Assembly: GCA_027327685.1 (NCBI GenBank) | Contig: DAHVYL010000028.1 | Location: forward strand, 1-7,634 | Length of the DNA: 7,634 nt | From: Candidatus Woesebacteria bacterium | GTDB taxonomy: Bacteria > Patescibacteriota > Microgenomatia > UBA8517 | Reading direction: 5' to 3' | Part shown: positions 5,991 to 7,634 of the stretch, piece after piece | Layout: every line of letters starts with the position of its first letter | Numbering within the stretch: the first letter of the stretch is position 1 | Position numbers and translations under genes: made by a program | The notes under the pieces: model-generated | What the model was told of the DNA's origin: nothing | Seen by the model: only the letters and a program-made list of their open reading frames with translations | Databases searched by the model: none

Positions 5991-6535
5991 TCAAAGTTGA
6001 GCGTTTGTTGAATTTGATCCGCTGCTTCTAAATTATCACCAATATTTGTAAATACCAAAACTTTTCCTATTAATAATGGGTGCTTTACAAAAGTAACTCT
6101 GCTGGCCCCGTCTTGAGATTGAATGATGGCCGGCTGCCCAGCCACCGTGGACCTGATGGCGCCTTTGTCTTTTAGCAGATCCCGTTCAATACCTGCCCAA
6201 TCCCCATTCTTAATCCACACATCCAACACTGTATCTTGGCTAGTTGAAGAAAAAGTTACCGTGTATTCAGCCAAATTGGGAACATATGGATCGTTCTCCT
6301 TATAACTCCAGTCAGTAGGATACTCCAGAGAGAACAAATACTGACTATTTTGAAATCTTTTCTGTTGTCCTCGGTTTACAGGAGACGCTGTAGGCAACAC
6401 CTTTGATGTTGGACTACTGTCAACTTCAGGCACCTTGTTTTGAGTTTGAGTTAAATAATAATATAATATAGCCCCACCCATTCCGATGACTACTATTGCC
6501 AACAAGGCCAACGAAGCAAATCCCTTCTGTCTCAT
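5987..6535 (-). CDS. Membrane-anchored extracytoplasmic protein, PsbP-like fold possible, function unknown
   Basis: This 182-residue protein starts MRQKGFASLA. One transmembrane helix at about 6-28 ends in YYYLTQ, so the rest should face outside. A low-complexity Ser/Pro/Thr linker (about 31-55) leads to a globular domain (60-182). The domain contains FSLEYPTDWSY (68-78), a motif style common in PsbP/Mog1-like domains, then alternating strands and a final helix (EAADQIQQTL). That fold suggestion is tentative. The lead resembles a prepilin (KGF then hydrophobic) but lacks the Glu at +5, so I do not call it a pilin. ATG 6535 is preferred over ATG 6544 and TTG 6571. The two upstream codons fall inside a good promoter (TTGACT-17-TAATAT), whose -10 ends 7 nt before ATG 6535. 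Confidence 0.75.
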   Translation of the reverse strand: MRQKGFASLALLAIVVIGMGGAILYYYLTQTQNKVPEVDSSPTSKVLPTASPVNRGQQKRFQNSQYLFSLEYPTDWSYKENDPYVPNLAEYTVTFSSTSQDTVLDVWIKNGDWAGIERDLLKDKGAIRSTVAGQPAIIQSQDGASRVTFVKHPLLIGKVLVFTNIGDNLEAADQIQQTLNFE

Positions 6536-6542
6536 TGATTTC

Positions 6543-6571
6543 ATATTAGAGACGGAAAAATACGAAGTCAA
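6543..6571 (-). promoter_or_regulatory. Candidate promoter of the unknown membrane gene pair
   Basis: The minus strand reads TTGACT (6571-6566, 5 of 6), a 17-nt spacer and TAATAT (6548-6543, 4 of 6). It is followed by GAAATCA (7 nt) and ATG 6535. The predicted transcript would begin at or next to the start codon. The -35 context TTATTGACTTCG (6574-6563) is identical to that of the distal recA promoter. Confidence 0.55.
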
Positions 6572-6597
6572 TAATAAGTTGCTACATCCTACAGTGT

Positions 6598-6667
6598 CGG
6601 AGTACTCAGAATTGAACTGAGATTACCGCACCCCCAGCGCGGTGTACTGCCGTTATACTATACTCCG
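6598..6667 (-). tRNA. tRNA-Pro (anticodon GGG)
   Basis: The 70-nt minus-strand sequence folds into a complete cloverleaf. The acceptor stem CGGAGTA/TACTCCG has seven perfect pairs. The D stem GTAT/GTAC encloses AACGGCA, which has the conserved GG. The anticodon stem CCGCG/TGCGG holds the loop CTGGGGG, giving anticodon GGG with G37. The variable loop is TAAT. The T stem CTCAG/CTGAG encloses TTCAATT. GGG reads CCC and, by wobble, CCU proline codons. The 3' CCA is not encoded (ACA follows), so a CCA-adding enzyme is needed. No intron is present. It lies between rpsI and the unknown membrane pair, with its own -10 element. Confidence 0.95.
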
Positions 6668-6677
6668 TTGTGAGCGT

Positions 6678-6686
6678 ATTTTAACA
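6678..6686 (-). promoter_or_regulatory. Extended -10 promoter element for tRNA-Pro
   Basis: The minus strand has TGTTAAAAT, that is TGn followed by TAAAAT (5 of 6 positions), ending 10 nt before the first base of the mature tRNA. No good -35 is found 16-18 nt upstream, which suits an extended -10 promoter. A short 5' leader of about 3-4 nt would be removed by RNase P. Confidence 0.5.
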
Positions 6687-6775
6687 TAAATCAGACCTTT
6701 CAGTTACCGAAACTGATACAACATTTTGATGGCCACAGACAAAAAATCTATGCAGGTTTTTCAGAAACTAATAGC

Positions 6776-7186
6776 TTAACGCTTTGGAGATTGCTTTGCA
6801 CGCCTGGATTTTCCGCCTTTTCCGACCATTCTTCTTTGTCTTTCTCTGGAGTCACGGGTAAGAAGATTCAATTTTTTCAAGACAGTTCTGTGTTTATCAG
6901 GAGAAACCTTGACAAGAGTTCTGGAAATTCCCAAAACAAGAGAGTCAAGCTGTGCATCTTTTCCGCCTCCGGCAACCTTCGCGGAAAAATAATATTTATC
7001 CGATGCTTCAGTTGCACCGAAAGGTTTGGCAATTGCCTTTGTAGCAATCTCTCCCGGGAAGTATTTTTCTGCCGGCATTCCATTAACCGTACTTTCTCCT
7101 TTTCCACGGTAAAGCCTGACACGGGCATTACTTTCTTTCCTTCTTCCTACCGCAAATGTGTAATTAATCTTTTTTACTTTCGCCAT
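6776..7186 (-). CDS. rpsI: 30S ribosomal protein S9
   Basis: This 136-residue S9 sits on the small-subunit head, with its C-terminal tail reaching toward the anticodon of P-site tRNA. Family marks are TFAVGRRKESNARVRLYRGKG (about 10-30), NGMPAEKYFPG (35-45), VAGGGKDAQLDSLVLGISRTL (about 71-91) and LLTRDSRERQRR (108-119). The tail is GKGGKSRRAKQSPKR, ending SPKR rather than the FSKR of E. coli; the terminal Lys-Arg is kept. ATG 7186 is chosen over ATG 7234, since homology starts at MAKVKKINY and 7234 lies inside rplM. Only 1 nt separates it from the rplM stop. AAAAGGA at 7207-7201 may be the Shine-Dalgarno, though its 14-nt spacing is long. Confidence 0.97.
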   Translation of the reverse strand: MAKVKKINYTFAVGRRKESNARVRLYRGKGESTVNGMPAEKYFPGEIATKAIAKPFGATEASDKYYFSAKVAGGGKDAQLDSLVLGISRTLVKVSPDKHRTVLKKLNLLTRDSRERQRRMVGKGGKSRRAKQSPKR

Positions 7187-7187
7187 G

Positions 7188-7604
7188 TTATTTAGTGAAT
7201 TCCTTTTCGAACGGATTCTGGTCTCCGACAACAACTCTCAACCTTAACATTCTTTCTTTCTTGAGCCGGTTATCAGGAATCATTCCGGAAACCGCGTGCT
7301 CAATTATTCTTTCCGGGTGGGATCTCATGACCATATCGTAAGATTTTTCTTTAAAACCGGAGGGGTAGCCCGAATGTGTTCTATAGACTTTCTGTGAAGC
7401 TTTTCTGCCTGTTACCATAATTTTTTCGGCATTAATTACAACAACATAGTCCCCGGAGTCCATGTGGCGACTATAAGTTGCTTTTCCCTTACCTGTCAAA
7501 AGCTCGGCAATTTTTGTAGAAAGCCTACCCAATATCTCGTCTTTGGCATCAATTAGATGCCATTCTCTTTTTACTTCTGACTGCCTCGGTTGAAATGTTT
7601 TCAT
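7188..7604 (-). CDS. rplM: 50S ribosomal protein L13
   Basis: This 138-residue protein (E. coli L13 has 142) is an early-assembling large-subunit component that binds 23S rRNA. Typical stretches are WHLIDAKDEILGRLSTKIAE (15-34) and SGDYVVVINAEKIMVTGRKA (50-69). KVYRTHSGYPSG follows, then the C-terminal RIIEHAVSGMIPDNRL (99-114) and LRVVVGDQNPF. It is followed immediately by rpsI, the near-universal L13-S9 pair. Its ATG shares one base with the upstream stop (TAATG) and lacks a Shine-Dalgarno, which suggests translational coupling to the preceding gene. Confidence 0.98.
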   Translation of the reverse strand: MKTFQPRQSEVKREWHLIDAKDEILGRLSTKIAELLTGKGKATYSRHMDSGDYVVVINAEKIMVTGRKASQKVYRTHSGYPSGFKEKSYDMVMRSHPERIIEHAVSGMIPDNRLKKERMLRLRVVVGDQNPFEKEFTK

Positions 7605-7634
7605 TATTTTTTGGTTTTAACTTCTTTTTTGACT
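7604..7634 (-). CDS. C-terminal tail of an upstream lysine-rich protein (possibly L17)
   Basis: The minus strand at the right edge reads VKKEVKTKK and TAA (codons from 7633 down to 7604). The TAA overlaps the rplM ATG by one base. A Lys-rich tail directly before rplM-rpsI would fit ribosomal protein L17, whose gene often lies near this pair, but nine residues cannot identify it. The other two frames are less protein-like; one hits a stop after five codons. Confidence 0.45.
   Translation of the reverse strand, partial: VKKEVKTKK

Noticed and set aside
5987..6535. Type IV pilin or pseudopilin
   Set aside because: QKGF followed by a hydrophobic helix resembles a prepilin site, but the Glu at +5 is missing and the domain has a PsbP-like motif instead.
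6536..6571. TTG 6571 or ATG 6544 as start of the anchored extracytoplasmic protein
   Set aside because: TTG 6571 is part of a TTGACT -35 box and ATG 6544 overlaps the -10 box; ATG 6535 gives the expected short Lys/Arg lead before the helix.
6700..6716. Six-base-pair hairpin TCAGTT/AACTGA upstream of the tRNA
   Set aside because: It is short, has no T-run after it on either strand, and no partner element is seen; not called a terminator.
6741..6768. Possible rpsI terminator (A-rich and T-rich runs)
   Set aside because: The only stem pairs A with T around a 10-nt loop and has no GC clamp; too weak to call.
6877..7128. Second minus-strand ORF of 83 codons inside rpsI
   Set aside because: It overlaps rpsI in another frame and has no independent support.
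1..7634. Plus-strand ORFs of 60-134 codons, for example 6791-7195, 4932-5231 and 2888-3187
   Set aside because: Each lies inside a well-supported minus-strand gene in another frame, has unlikely composition and shows no family motif. All are shadows.
1..7634. UGA or UAG codon reassignment
   Set aside because: TGA ends the ABC ATPase and the anchored protein at natural lengths, and TAG ends rny, recX, HU and the first permease, so both act as stops.

Overview
The window is a stretch of compact bacterial chromosome. Every convincing gene lies on the minus strand, so the natural reading order runs from high to low coordinates. The gene content and protein styles suggest a Candidate Phyla Radiation (Patescibacteria) genome, most likely of the Microgenomates type. 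The signs are a short RNase Y that starts just before its KH domain, a recA-recX-rny order, an S9 tail ending SPKR, a 'QKGFA' membrane anchor on an exported protein, few Shine-Dalgarno sites and very short intergenic gaps. This is a family-resemblance inference without any search. TGA, TAA and TAG are all used as ordinary stops, which argues against the UGA-recoding lineages (Gracilibacteria, Absconditabacteria).

Layout from right to left. (1) Ribosomal block, 7634-6776: the last codons of an upstream lysine-rich protein (possibly L17), then rplM (L13) and rpsI (S9), packed with a 1-nt overlap and a 1-nt gap. (2) A tRNA-Pro(GGG) gene at 6667-6598 with its own extended -10 element. (3) A two-gene unit, 6535-5580, joined by an ATGA overlap: an anchored extracytoplasmic protein and a three-helix membrane protein, both of unknown function. 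(4) Recombination and RNA-turnover block, 5473-2465: recA, recX and a TM-less RNase Y. (5) An HU-family DNA-binding protein, 2418-2143. (6) An ABC-2 type exporter operon, 2001-1: ATPase, first permease, and a second permease cut by the window edge.

The genes are mostly housekeeping: translation, homologous recombination and its modulator, mRNA decay, nucleoid structure and an export pump. I see no CRISPR array, toxin-antitoxin pair, transposase, phage gene or secondary-metabolite genes, and no clearly new system.

The most interesting points are regulatory and degenerative. Several transcription units place a -10 box only 7-10 nt before the start codon, which implies leaderless or nearly leaderless mRNAs. 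The recA promoter and the promoter of the unknown membrane pair share an identical 12-nt -35 region. RNase Y lacks its membrane anchor and is preceded by a tiny hydrophobic ORF with overlapping hairpins. The second ABC permease has an in-frame TAG between a plausible upstream start and a WWMM segment.
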